DNA of 64,000 nucleotides. Origin: Lucifuga dentata (taxonomy: Eukaryota; Chordata; Actinopteri; Ophidiiformes; Bythitidae). Shown piece by piece: positions 27,501 to 38,954 of this stretch; the first letter of the stretch is position 1; every line of letters begins with the position of its first letter. Under the pieces are notes generated by a model. It ran no database searches. It worked only from the letters and a program-made list of their open reading frames with translations, and was not told the origin of the DNA. The stretch spans positions 62,001-126,000 of the forward strand of contig VXCM01000762.1 of NCBI GenBank assembly GCA_014773175.1. The letters run 5' to 3'. Both the position numbers and the translations under genes were made by a program.

Positions 27501-28337
27501 CTAAATATATTTTTACAATAGTTTATTTTTTTAAAATGTGTTGCTAGTCTCCATGTTAGAGGCTGTTGTGAGGTTGATGTTATGCAAATTATTCATAGCC
27601 TTGAGACCTGTTATTTTGTCAAATACCTTAGAAATGTCTCTGGTTTTATCCAATCCTACTTGTGATGTGAGTTCAGCTCATTTTTAACAGTGTACTTTGC
27701 CTCGTCTCGGTTAACCACGCGCAATCTGGAACAAATCCTCGCTGCCCACACAACACTTAACACTTGACCTCCAAACTCAGCAAGCAGTACCACACACCGG
27801 GAGTCAGAGGCTATTAGAGAGGGATAGAGGCAAAAAAAAAAAAAAAAAANAAAAAAAAAAAAAAAAAGAAGAGACAGAGAAAGAGTAAAACTGGAAAGAG
27901 ATGGGACGTGGGAGTCACATGTACAGTGTGTCTCCCCTCCTAATTCTTCAGACATTCAGTCTGGGCTCTGTCTCCATTATCACACTATGGTAATTATGAT
28001 TATCTGCTAAAGATCATACCTTTCTTTGTGTTCTCCTTTCATAAGTACTGATCCACACGTTACCTATTAGGGACGTTCTGATTCAGATCATAAATGGCAT
28101 TAGTGTTGAAGAAGCCTCACCAAAGGAACGATGAAAGCTTCCTCCACTCTTCCTCATCCTCTCTTGTACTCTGGCTTTGTTCAGTGTCTTGCTCAACTCT
28201 ATTCACAGATCTTCGACCTCTCTGCATTGCCAATACAAATGAACTGAGAGAAGGAAAAAGTAATTACAATCTCCTTTTTAATCCTTGCTGCTCCAAAAGT
28301 CAAAGATTTAGCCTCTCTTTGCTCACCTCACTTCTTT

Positions 28338-28357
28338 TGTGTGTATGTGTGTGTGTA

Positions 28358-28403
<46 letters not shown>
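28338..28403. repeat. TG microsatellite
   Basis: Long TG run, interrupted at its left end. Confidence 0.95.
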
Positions 28404-28405
<2 letters not shown>

Positions 28406-28478
28406 AGTCTTCATCAGGATATAGTGAACAGGGATCAAGTCTCTCTTTCACTGATCTGGATAACATGTCTAATTAATC

Positions 28479-28515
<37 letters not shown>

Positions 28516-28659
28516 CCTCTCTCTCTCCCCCTCTTAAATCTCCATTCAAAGTGAAGGTTACAAAGATGCATCTATGAAAAGTCCCAGTTAAGTAAAAGAA
28601 AGAAAAGAGGACAAAACAGGTAGACAGGGAGTGAGGGAGGGAGAGAAAGGGGGGGAGGG

Positions 28660-28704
<45 letters not shown>
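28660..28704. repeat. GA microsatellite
   Basis: GA run with one or two AA interruptions. Confidence 0.93.
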
Positions 28705-28707
<3 letters not shown>

Positions 28708-29492
28708 ACAGGACGGTAAAGTGGTGTTGGAGGGCAGAGGTAGAGGTACGGTCTGGATTAGTTTCTACCTATTCCCCACCTTCAGCCAGAGGAATTAGAC
28801 AGGGGGACGGGGAAGAAGACTGATAGTTTTAACAGTATGAAAGGAGCCCAGATAAGGAGCACTGAGAGGAGAGAGGCTGGGCGTGGAGGGGATCGAGATG
28901 GGAGGGAGAAGTTAATTACCTGAGCAGAGGGCATGGAGAGAGAGGTGATTGGAAGGAGGGAGAGAGAGATATCTCACACGGCTCGCCTCCAGAGTTCCTG
29001 ATGCATACTGAGACAGATTTAGGGNGCACTCTGGTAATATTTAAGTGGCCTCATGGTCCTTCCAAGACCACATACAACATGGGAATATTAAACAGGAATC
29101 AAAGGGAGATGGCTCTTCTTGAGGCTGTCTCATGCAGAGTTACAGACCTGCAGCCCTCCAGCAAGAAAAACTGTGAGGGAACGTTTTAAGAAAAGGCTGT
29201 TAAACCTGCTGTGAGCTGTGAATACAAAATACAAGCACTTTAATAGGGACTTGAATAGCTTTTTATACCTAGATACTATATAAAATATTTATTAAATATA
29301 TTAAATATTTGTAACCTATATGTTACAGTTATATCAATCACAGTACCAGTGACTTTGCATGCTTTAACTTATTTAATTCAAACCATTTTGTAAAGAATGT
29401 AGTTGTGTTTTTCATTTTTCACTGTATTTACTCCTTTCAGCTAGCTATTGGATTCCACTCATATTGACAGGGTATGAAAATCAATAAAAATG

Positions 29493-29745
29493 GTTGACTG
29501 ATAAATTTTAAGCCTGGCCCTGAAAACTCTCAGAGGTGTCACAGATCTTCTTCTTCTTCTTTTTTTTTTTTTTTTTTTTTTTTACATGATCTCCTTCCAG
29601 CTCAACACAATTCTGCCAGTGATGCTGGATGGTTTGTATCCAGCTTTCATCATAAAAATCCTACACAGATTGTGAATACTGAACTAATTCAAAGCCACAA
29701 TCATCAATCATGGTAGATGAATACATAATCGTTGCACACTGGCCT
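29493..29745. mobile_element. unclassified dispersed repeat, copy a
   Basis: Its ends match 57172-57455. The left block GATAAATTTT.AGCC...CTCAGAGGTGT and the right block TACTGAACTAATT.AAAGCCA, followed by CAATCAT...TGCACACT, occur in the same order, orientation and overall spacing. The interior is diverged and expanded by a CTT/T-run. Confidence 0.6.
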
Positions 29746-30716
29746 AGTTTGTTCATTTTCAGAACTTTTTTAATCAACACTCATAGATCGTTGAAACTTG
29801 TTTGACTTGTAATCCAATTAAGTCAGGGTAATGCAGATCTGACTTTTCAAATCAATCTGTGCTTTCAATTAAATTAGCGTGCAAAAATAATGTAACTTTG
29901 ACAAAGATTAATGCAGGCAAGCTGTTCACTGTGATGGAGTAAAGGACTAATTTGTTTCAAAAGTTTGTTAATTGATTTTCATAAATTGCAGAAATTATGA
30001 AAAACAATGGCTTCTAGGGATGAAAAATCTGAAACTTGACAGCATATTATCAAAAATAATAATAACGTAAACTGGAAATGGTTTTAGTTAAGGGGCTAAA
30101 AGTTGCTAAAATTCCCTTGTTCTTTTTGGCAAAACTCCCTTGTTGTTCTAGGTAGTTTCAGCAGACAAAAGAGGAATGCAGGGACGGAGAGAATTAAAGG
30201 ATATGAGGGGAAAAAGGAAAAGGAAAAGCACAGTCCCATTAATAGAGCAAACTTCAGAGCCAAATTACTGAGGCGCCGCAGAGATAGTGATCAGAGCGCA
30301 GCCATGCACCCTGGCTCCGTTAACGCAGCACTCAGTGCATTTACATCAGCATCATTACCGTCCTTATCATCATCATCATCATCATTCAAAGCTACACATG
30401 AAGTCCATATAAAAGCTGTAATGGACTACATTAGTTCACATTCTGAGAGGTGAGCTCTTGGCCCAATCCACAGTCTTCTCAAAGAAAGGAGAAACATTTT
30501 GAAAGTACCATTCCCCTCTTCTCTTCTCAAAAGAGGAAGTGGTAGAACCACGGCCCTCTATGATTGGTCCCTGCAGACCAGCCCCGCGGCTCATTCGCTG
30601 ACTGGACCGTAATTTTGTTAAGGGCGCGGGTTGCTTCCTGTGCTGGCTAAACATATCTGTGTAAATGAGGTTTGGGATGCCTGAGGGAAGCTGGATGAGG
30701 GGGTGGGGGTGGAGGG
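29746..30716. other. intergenic with candidate element, no gene
   Basis: Unique sequence. 30240-30460 is complex and richer in GC (AGGCGCCGCAGAGATAGTGA onward), with an ATC trinucleotide run at about 30366-30386, and could be a conserved non-coding element. The left edge of the N gap is strongly G-rich. Confidence 0.5.
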
Positions 30717-30849
30717 NNNNNNNNNNNNNNNNNNNNNNNNNNNNNNNNNNNNNNNNNNNNNNNNNNNNNNNNNNNNNNNNNNNNNNNNNNNNNNNNNNNN
30801 NNNNNNNNNNNNNNNNNNNNNNNNNNNNNNNNNNNNNNNNNNNNNNNNN
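30717..30849. other. assembly gap (133 N)
   Basis: Run of 133 Ns directly after a G-rich stretch (GGGGGTGGGGGTGGAGGG), which probably caused sequencing dropout. Content is unknown. Confidence 0.99.
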
Positions 30850-31319
30850 GGTATCCTAGTAATGAAACCAGTTGAATTGCGAACCACAGGGAGATGGGGG
30901 GCTGGTTGAGGAGAGAGGATAGGGACGCAGAATGAGGAAGCAAGGCCGAGGTAATGGAGGCTAAAGGAAGTGGAGATAGAGGCAGAAATACAGCTGCATC
31001 AAACTTGCATTAGCTTTGATTAACAGGCCTGGTTTGAGTTACCGCTCTAACATTTCCAGACGTCAAACAAAGTTGACCCAGCGAGCTGAGAGCTGTGTTC
31101 TCACTGACCTCCTGGGTCACTACCAGACTAATGTCTCTCACAATGCAGAACAAAAACAAACAAGCCTCAGTCCTCCATGGCTAAACTGCTCTGAGTCAAA
31201 GGGGTGTTACATGTCCTTTAACTTCCAAGTGCTCAATAAAACCTTCAATCATCTTAACCACTTTATTTCAGTAAAAAAAACATTTCTTCTTTCTAAAGCA
31301 AAATGGCAACCCACAGCAC

Positions 31320-31830
31320 AGTAGAGGAGAAGCTCTCTTGGGAGATTTGCTGTGATTATTTTAGCACATTTAAAGAGACAAAGGAAGACAAATTGAGCGA
31401 AAGAGAATAAGCGCTCGGCCCTGTTTTATGTTTGCTAAAAAACAGTGATCAGATCAGATCGCATCCCCTGCTTGAGTCTGGATGGCGAGGCAACTTTAAC
31501 CCACGGTCCACTCCAAATCCAATTACAGCCAAGCAGTGACAGTTAGCGGCCCAGAAGCCAGGTACCCTCCACTCCACTGTCCCCTGAGGCCGGCACGCCC
31601 CTCTCTCTGACCCATCCACCTCTCCCCTGGCTCCACCAAAGAAACCATATATAAACTCAGGCTCCACCAGTCCCTTCCAGCCCCATAATTGGATTGATCA
31701 GCAGTTAATTCCATTATATCTGAGCAGTGAGGCACTTGATATTTCCAAGTTGTTGGCAGTAATTTGCTCCTATTAGCAGCTTTTACTGAGAATAAGAGTC
31801 ACTGTGTAAACAGTCAACTAAGCAGGGTTT
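31320..31830. promoter_or_regulatory. candidate conserved non-coding cluster
   Basis: About 500 bp of complex unique sequence without simple repeats. It includes GATCAGATCAGATCGC, CCAATTACAGCC, ATTGATCAGCAGTTAATTCC and GTAATTTGCTCCTATTAGC. The density of homeodomain-type cores and lack of decay signs make it the best candidate element in the middle of the interval. Confidence 0.3.
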
Positions 31831-33932
31831 CATTGCCCAGTCCGTGTGTGTGTGAGTGTGTTTTTGTGTATACTTGCTGCATAAAAGGGTGTTTGTTTCA
31901 GAGGGAGATTCAATTTGAGGAGTCAAATCTAATCAGAGTATACTGGAGTCTTACAGGACGGCGTGTGTTTAAGTGGGTGTCAGGGGGGCCTGGATGGCTC
32001 TGGTTACCCCAGAAATGATGCAGTAATGGGACCTGGGGGCTGACTGCTGGGGCACTATGGTGTGGTCAGGCTGAGGTTGGAGTGGAGGATGTGGACGGAT
32101 GGATGAAATATTTGAATAGTGCATATGCTCATGTATGACTGTATGTATGCCACTATTTTCATTGTAAGGTGAAAATGAAAATCACAATGCAAATGTTCTC
32201 AAGATGCATGGCACTGCAATGTTTAACACTTCCTGCTAGTATCTCTGTGAACACAACAAAAACTGAAATGATGGGTTTATGGATTCAAATAGATCATAAT
32301 GCCATGATGCAACTATGGTGTAATCATTGAACTCATTGTTTTGGAAATGGTTACACCTAATTTTCATGTTATTTTCTCCCTTATTGTAGTAGGTTGACAC
32401 TGATCTGTCTATGTTCTATTTATTTGGGGGGCTTTATATTGCTGATTTAACAGCAGACAGCAACAGGAAATAAGGACAGGACACAAACCCAGAATGTGCC
32501 TTAAGCCATTAGCTCGCCCTGATCTATGATTTTAAAAAAATCATTTTCAAGAGAGATTTTTTAAGAAAGCAGCTGAAGTTCAACATACAATATCATAGTA
32601 AAAACAACAAAATGAAAAGAAAAAGAAATGAGAGAAAAGAATGAAAAAAAAAACATTGAGCAAACAATGCATTTCTGGTATTATAGTATAGCTGAATCTT
32701 ACAGTATCTTTACTATTTGTTTACTCTATTACCTTATTGTCAGTATTTGGCTTTGTGAAAATACAATAAATCCTCCTCTTGCTTTAAGATCTACAGCATA
32801 AGGACTAGATTAATGTTCAAACCTGGACTTGTGTTAGGTTTATTGCATGTGGATAGTAATTATTTGGCATTAAGTTTTATTCAGGAACATAAAGAACATA
32901 AAACCCGAGAGCAGGGACAGCTCCAGGTCTCTCCAGGAAGCAATAATCCAAGTGACGATAACAATCTGAGTAAAGGGAGGATGGTGGTGTGTGTGGGTGG
33001 GGGATGAGAGAGGTTAACACAAATTTTTTTTTTTTGGTTTGGTTTGTTTTATCCAGCTCTACTGCAGGCAGGTTATTTCTTCCAGTTCAGCTAATACCAG
33101 TATGCAGAGTCCTGACAGTCCATCTGCAGGGGAGTGGGAATATCTTTGCAAATGTAGTGACAATGGAGTTTAAACCTAATCTATCAGACAGAGGAAGAAA
33201 ATTGCCAACAGGAAAAAAAAGAAAAGAAAAAGGAAATGCCTGTGCTCTTGTTCTCATGTTAAATCAACCTTTTCTCTCCCAGTTTGTCTACCTCCTTTCT
33301 CCTCCACTCACCATGTACAGGGAGAAAAAGAGGAGAACAGTTTCCTGACATTCATTCTTAAGACAGATTGAGGAGAAACTTGAAAGAGAGGGACAAGACA
33401 GGGGGCAGCGTGGAGGCAGACAGACAAGTTGAGGGAGAAAGAAAGAGAGGGAGCAATATAGAAAAAGGGGGAAAAGAGGGAGTCTGGGGTTGTGTCTGGG
33501 TGTCTGTCTTTAAGGAGGACCTCTCCACCTGTCGTAGCCCACATTCCAGCACATTCCACTGAACATACAGACAAAGCATGGTGAGAGGGCCAGGAACTGG
33601 CCCTGGGTCTGCCTGTCAACAGCAGATCTCTCTGATAAAAAAAAATGCAAGGAACCCCTTCTCACATGTGCATGCAGACGCACAAAACACACTCCTGTGT
33701 AAGTGCATCACACACACATACATATAAAAAAACACAACAGGTGCACACAGACCGTCATTCCAATTTTGATGTTTTTGTGATTTCTGGAAAATTACTCATA
33801 GATCTTTGGTTAGGTGTGGTCATTTTCATTTTTCTTTCCCCATAAAATGTTTCTCCTTTGACTACATTCTTACATTTATTATTCTTCTTAAATGAGTGAA
33901 TTGTATCTCAACAATGATGCAGAATTCTGGAT
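31831..33932. other. intergenic, no gene
   Basis: Unique and purine-rich stretches (33360-33480) with no gene recognised. Confidence 0.55.
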
Positions 33933-34060
33933 TTAAAGGACCATGCCAGTGGTTTTCTATGTTTGACCCCAATAAGTACAACGTGGATACACGTGACATT
34001 ACCAACATTTCCCAAAACTTATTGCTGGAGCGGTCCATTTTAGATTTTTTTTTTTCTCAG
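33933..34060. mobile_element. TTAA-flanked palindromic repeat, copy 5 (left end only)
   Basis: Begins TTAAAGGACCATGCCAGTGG, contains TTTGACCCCAATAAGTAC and stops in a T-run. Confidence 0.75.
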
Positions 34061-34228
34061 AAAAAATAAATTATTATCATGAAACAAAGATTTTTCTCAA
34101 TTGTCCTGATGGCGTCTGATAGTAGTTTTGAATTTTGACCCCAAGATCCAACATCTGCAATTCTCCAGCTGTGATCCTTGGAGATTCTTTGGCCACTGGA
34201 ACCATCTTCCTCACTGTGCATGGAGTCA

Positions 34229-34230
<2 letters not shown>

Positions 34231-34270
<40 letters not shown>
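34231..34270. repeat. CA microsatellite
   Basis: Perfect CA run. Confidence 0.95.
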
Positions 34271-34273
<3 letters not shown>

Positions 34274-35106
34274 CTCTTGCAGCCATTTAAGAAAAATATC
34301 TGTTACATCGTAACAATTACTTTTTCCTTTCAATTATTTTACTTTAATTAAATGGTATATTTTTGTTAATATTTTGAATGAAAGCTCAAAAGGATAAACA
34401 TAAAGAATTTTTTTTCACAGCCCAGTTTGCTTTTATTTACCAAGTTTGCCAATATTAGAGGAGGACGCCGTAAGTAACAGGTGTAAACACACAGTTCAAG
34501 TAGTGGAGGGCACTGTATAGTACTGTGGGATGATAAATACACTTGCAGATGTCAACCAGTAATCAGGGTCATGGATGTATCTGTACAGTGTTGTATATGA
34601 CAATTTTGAGAGCTGACCACAACCAGAATATAACTCTCCATAGCCAAAGCATATCCTAAGGCTATCTATCATATTGCTGTCTGTCCACTCCAGTTCCATA
34701 CCACTATGAGCTATGAGCAGTGTAGCGTTTCACTTGTTAACAGAGTGGAGGGATGGTAGTGAGAGGTGGGGCTGGGAGTGTGGAGGGTGCAGCGGCTTAT
34801 GAATGGAACTCATTCTCCCTGAGAGGACTTCAAACAGACCTGCATCAATCAGCCAGGTGGAGCGGCGTGGCTGCCCATGCCCGCCGGCCCTCAGCCCAGA
34901 GGTTTCAGATGCACCGAGCATGCCCTCTCACACGACACACTGACTGACACACTGACCAGGAATGAGCAAATGAATTTCAGGGACACACAAACACGTCAAA
35001 ACCTCCGAGCCCTAACCTCAGGTCCTACGGGACCCTGCATGGCAGCCGCCACCAGTTCAGATTGCCAGGGCCAAAGCTGGATTATGGTGAACTAGACTGC
35101 AAGGCA

Positions 35107-35109
<3 letters not shown>

Positions 35110-35153
<44 letters not shown>
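35110..35153. repeat. GA microsatellite
   Basis: Perfect GA run. Confidence 0.95.
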
Positions 35154-35157
<4 letters not shown>

Positions 35158-37640
35158 GTAGTAAGTGGAGAAGTTATTTTATATCTTACCTCCCTCTTTT
35201 GTCAGCAGCTTTCCCAATATTTTTATTTGTTTTAGTCTTAATATCAATTTTATTTTGCTGTATTAAAGTGAAGTAAGATCTGTCTACCTGCCTACATACC
35301 TACCTACCTATAGATCCAGATATTTCTGCTTCCCTGTTCCTCTATGCAAAACAAAGCTTTAACCAGTCAGCATCAGATAAGAGATCAAACAATTTTCCAA
35401 TGAGAAACAGCCACATGCTGCTTTATTTTCAGGGCTCAGGAACTGAAGCCTGCTCACCACAAGTCTGCTCAGCACTGGCTGGCAGCCTCTCGAGGCTGAG
35501 CTGGCATAGAGGGCCTCTCAGTGGGCTCGGCTTTGTGTTTGTGCTGCAATTATGCACTCTCTCTCTCTCTCTCTTATCCACCCTGCTTCCCTTGTGACCT
35601 TGGGGTAAAGGTCAACATCCAAGACGTCCTCTCTGACACCACACAATGGACCTCCATTCACAAACCTAGATAGGAGAGCAGGACAGAGGGAGAGGAGAAG
35701 AAGAACATTCTCCCAGACGCCCTACTCCCTATCACTTCATCTCTCCATCATTTCCCCCATCTGTCTGAACAGAACAGGCTGCACTGAGTCTGCCCACATC
35801 CTCCTAGCTGCTAGACCCCCCGTCTGTTGCCCTTCTCTCAAACAAATCCACTCAGCCCACATCCCTGTTATACACAACCAGCTTGTACACTGTGTGAACC
35901 CCTGCCAAAGCACACGGGGAGCAGCCTGCAGTGCAGAGTATGCCGAACACATCACACCATGTCCCACTGCATCACAAAACATACAGTCCCTCTTGTACTA
36001 ATTTGCCTGTCACCTGCTTTCCTGTGAGAATTCAGCCTGATGTCACTGTCGCATTCAGACTGGATGCAACGCGCTGTGAAGGGGCTGGTGTGGAGGGATG
36101 GGGGGTGGCTCCCTCCTTCCAAAACATGGGGGGTTGGGGGGGTGGCAGTGGGTGTACAGGGTTGGTGTTGATGGGTGGGTGGGAGACAGCGAGGATTTAA
36201 ATGGAGATTGACGCCCCGGGGTAACCTGGCAACAGGCAGGAGCTGCTGTCAGATTAGGATCTGAAAGCGAGAGATAACCACTTTACTGCCCCATGGACTG
36301 AGGAGAGCTGGAGGGCTGCAGTGTGTGTGTGTGTGTGTGTGTTTAACCCACAATGCCATGTAGCAGAGGCAGCTGCAGAGCCGTTTGTAAAGACGGGTTG
36401 GTTAAAATGCCACACAGCAAAGTGCATCCATCCATCACTGCCTGCTTCACTTAAATCACTAAGACATAATGTAAGAAAGAGACGCAGACTAACAAATACT
36501 TAATATCAACACAAAAGACAAACTGTCATGTGCATGTGGAATATGTGTTTCTGCTATCCTAAACACGTATTAATATTTGCATACATACATATACACAAAT
36601 ATATATAATGTCATTATAGACAACAGACCACCAGCAGCCTGTATTTGCATGACAATAAGCAGCCAGCGCAGGTTTCTAACATCCTAACTACAGCAAAGGC
36701 AAACAGCAACCAATCCATCACCTCTCTATGTAACCTGAAAGGGTAAAGGTCACGCATGAAAAGACCTGTTGAAATAACAGAATACAAAAAGAAATGATAT
36801 GGTGATAAACAATGATATGTAAATGTATGTCAACACAGATGTAAAAAGAATTTTACAGGACATGTTCTCCCCGTATAATAATAACTTTTATACAGGAGAA
36901 TTTTAACCTGATGTACTCACAGAGCACAACAGCATCTGGTGAAACATAATTAACAAAAAGAAATAGATTTATAGGGGGACTGATCCACCAGATAGACACA
37001 TAGATTGATGAAGAGTGACAAACTGACAAGACAGGATTGATGAATGCAACAAGCCTGCTCAAAACAAACTTGTATCTGATGTCAGATACACTGACCAGCT
37101 CTCCGGATCAATCTATTGAGTGTGCAGTGACTCTGCTTCTCTGCGTTACTTTATGAAAGCAGAAATCAATAGATGCTCTTGTTGATTCAGAGGACAAACA
37201 GGACTGAAATAATCAGAAATAATCACTGGAAATCTATGAAGAAAGGCTGAAACAGACACAACAGAGATAAAGCATGACAAACACACCCTGCACACACGAA
37301 GGCAGAGCTTTGTATATAAAATGTATTAATGCAGTATATTTCAAAGAACCGCACAAGCCCAGTTGGGGCCTGCTGGCGAGTGGATTGAGAGGGATTTGTT
37401 GGATGGCACGCGACTGTGTCATGGCAGCGCCCCCACCTCCTGTCAGCTGTGTTTGTGCAGTAACGGGGTGGGGGTACTGAGACAGAAGGGGAGGAGGCTC
37501 TGTATAAAGGAGGCCAAAAAAAGAGCAAGTAAATCTTCTCAACAATGAAGAGGGCTGGAGAGAGAAAAGAGGAGGCATGAGCGAAAGTTGAAACAATGAC
37601 TTTTTCTTTTGTGCAGGTGGTTTTGTGTGTGCACGTGTGT

Positions 37641-37647
<7 letters not shown>

Positions 37648-37691
<44 letters not shown>
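37648..37691. repeat. GA microsatellite
   Basis: Perfect GA run. Confidence 0.95.
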
Positions 37692-37694
<3 letters not shown>

Positions 37695-37801
37695 GTGGAG
37701 GGTGACACAGACACTTAATGGCATTAAACTAATAGGATCTGCTTTCTACCCTGGTTTAACTTTTTGATGATTTGCATGCGCCCTCTGAGGCTGAAAACCC
37801 T

Positions 37802-37809
37802 GAGAGAGA

Positions 37810-37858
<49 letters not shown>
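37802..37858. repeat. GA microsatellite
   Basis: Near-perfect GA run about 110 bp from the preceding one. Confidence 0.95.
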
Positions 37859-37863
<5 letters not shown>

Positions 37864-37985
37864 TCTTTCATGGACTTAATTTTGCACAGAAAAGTACTAT
37901 TTAAGCCTATTTAAGCCTTAGTGTTTTATCTTTTGACTGGAGAAAGGCAAATACATCATTGTACTAACTACTGCTTAGCCCTCAC

Positions 37986-38554
37986 TTAAAGAACCATACC
38001 GGTGATTTTGCATTTTTAAATCCAATAAATACTACCCACATACATGTTACATCACTGACAACTATTTTCCATGACATAAAACAGTACTTTAATTTTCCTG
38101 TTATTTTTGCCATAACCCCTAATCTTTCAGACTAAAATGTTCAGGTGATACATCCACCTTAACAGCTTAAAATTGAATGTTTTGCCTGCTAACACGTATG
38201 TCCAAATGTAGAAGGCGTGGTTGTTTTTAACTTCCCTGTAAAAGCCGTCTTCTCCTGGGACTATATTCCCTGGCGTAGACATACATTTTTCTGTGCAGCT
38301 CTGTGCTGGACCACTTAAATTCAGTAACTTCAACAAAAAAATAAAATAAAATAAAAATAACAATGGCATGTGGTTCGCTGTGATGGATTATCTATCTCAA
38401 GCATATTTCAAATCTTTATAAGTTGATTTTAATAGCAAATCTAAAATGTTCTGCTCCAGTAAAATGTTTTGGAAAATGGATGTAACATGAATGCAGATTG
38501 TATATATATATATATAGGGCTCAAACATGCAAAATCACCAGTATGCTCCTTTAA
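37986..38554. mobile_element. TTAA-flanked palindromic repeat, copy 6
   Basis: Begins TTAAAGAACCATACCGGTGA and ends AGTATGCTCCTTTAA, with internal CCTGGGACTATATTCCCTGG. An AAAAT run and a TA microsatellite lie inside. Confidence 0.85.
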
Positions 38555-38896
38555 CAATGTTTACATTTAATACAAAGCATGACTCATGGTTTACTGTAAT
38601 AATAACATGATCAAATAAGGTTGTAATTAATGCACTCCTCCTGTCACGTGGACCCACAAGTGGAAGCAAAGAAAAAAATAGAGCCATTTGCCTATGTTAC
38701 AAATATAAGCCAAATCAAGACAAACAAACCTGCAGAGAGGATCCTCAGCTCATTTAAAACCAAATGAAGATGAACGTTTTATTGTGGAGCAATAAAATCA
38801 AATTTATGTACAAGCTATAAACCTAATCCACCAACAGAACCATGAGTGTGGTCTGAGAATCTTCAAAGCAAATTCAACAGTAGTTAATGACAGTTT

Positions 38897-38954
<58 letters not shown>

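Larger units (their letters stand above)
27501..29492. other. intergenic, simple-repeat-rich, no gene
   Basis: Holds a poly-A tract with N at 27832-27867, a TG run at 28338-28403, TC at 28483-28520 and GA at 28660-28704. A GATA/homeodomain-rich patch (GGTAATTATGATTATCTGC) lies at about 27989-28007. 29340-29480 resembles a very degraded left arm of the TTAA-flanked family. Confidence 0.55.
34271..37985. other. intergenic, microsatellites and GC-richer patches, no gene
   Basis: Contains GA at 35110-35153, TG at 36319-36342, GA at 37648-37691 and 37802-37858, an everted nuclear-receptor half-site pair at 35595-35614, and a G-quadruplex-capable run at 36128-36161. Frames at 34753-34947 and 35827-36200 follow GC-richer DNA but show no domain or splice support. 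Confidence 0.55.

Noticed and set aside
28094..28537. 147-residue frame
   Set aside because: The second half is TG and TC microsatellite translated as Cys-Val and Leu-Ser repeats; no family resemblance.
30103..30453. 116-residue open frame
   Set aside because: Ser-rich end comes from an ATC trinucleotide run. No domain or splice context; treated as possible non-coding element DNA.
32440..32520. possible SINE-like fragment (ACACAAACCCAGAATG ... CATTAGCTCG)
   Set aside because: Only a vague similarity to a repeat I remember; no box A/B promoter or tail visible.
37223..37714. 163-residue minus-strand frame
   Set aside because: It starts in a GA microsatellite read as Ser-Leu repeats; the rest has no recognisable motif.
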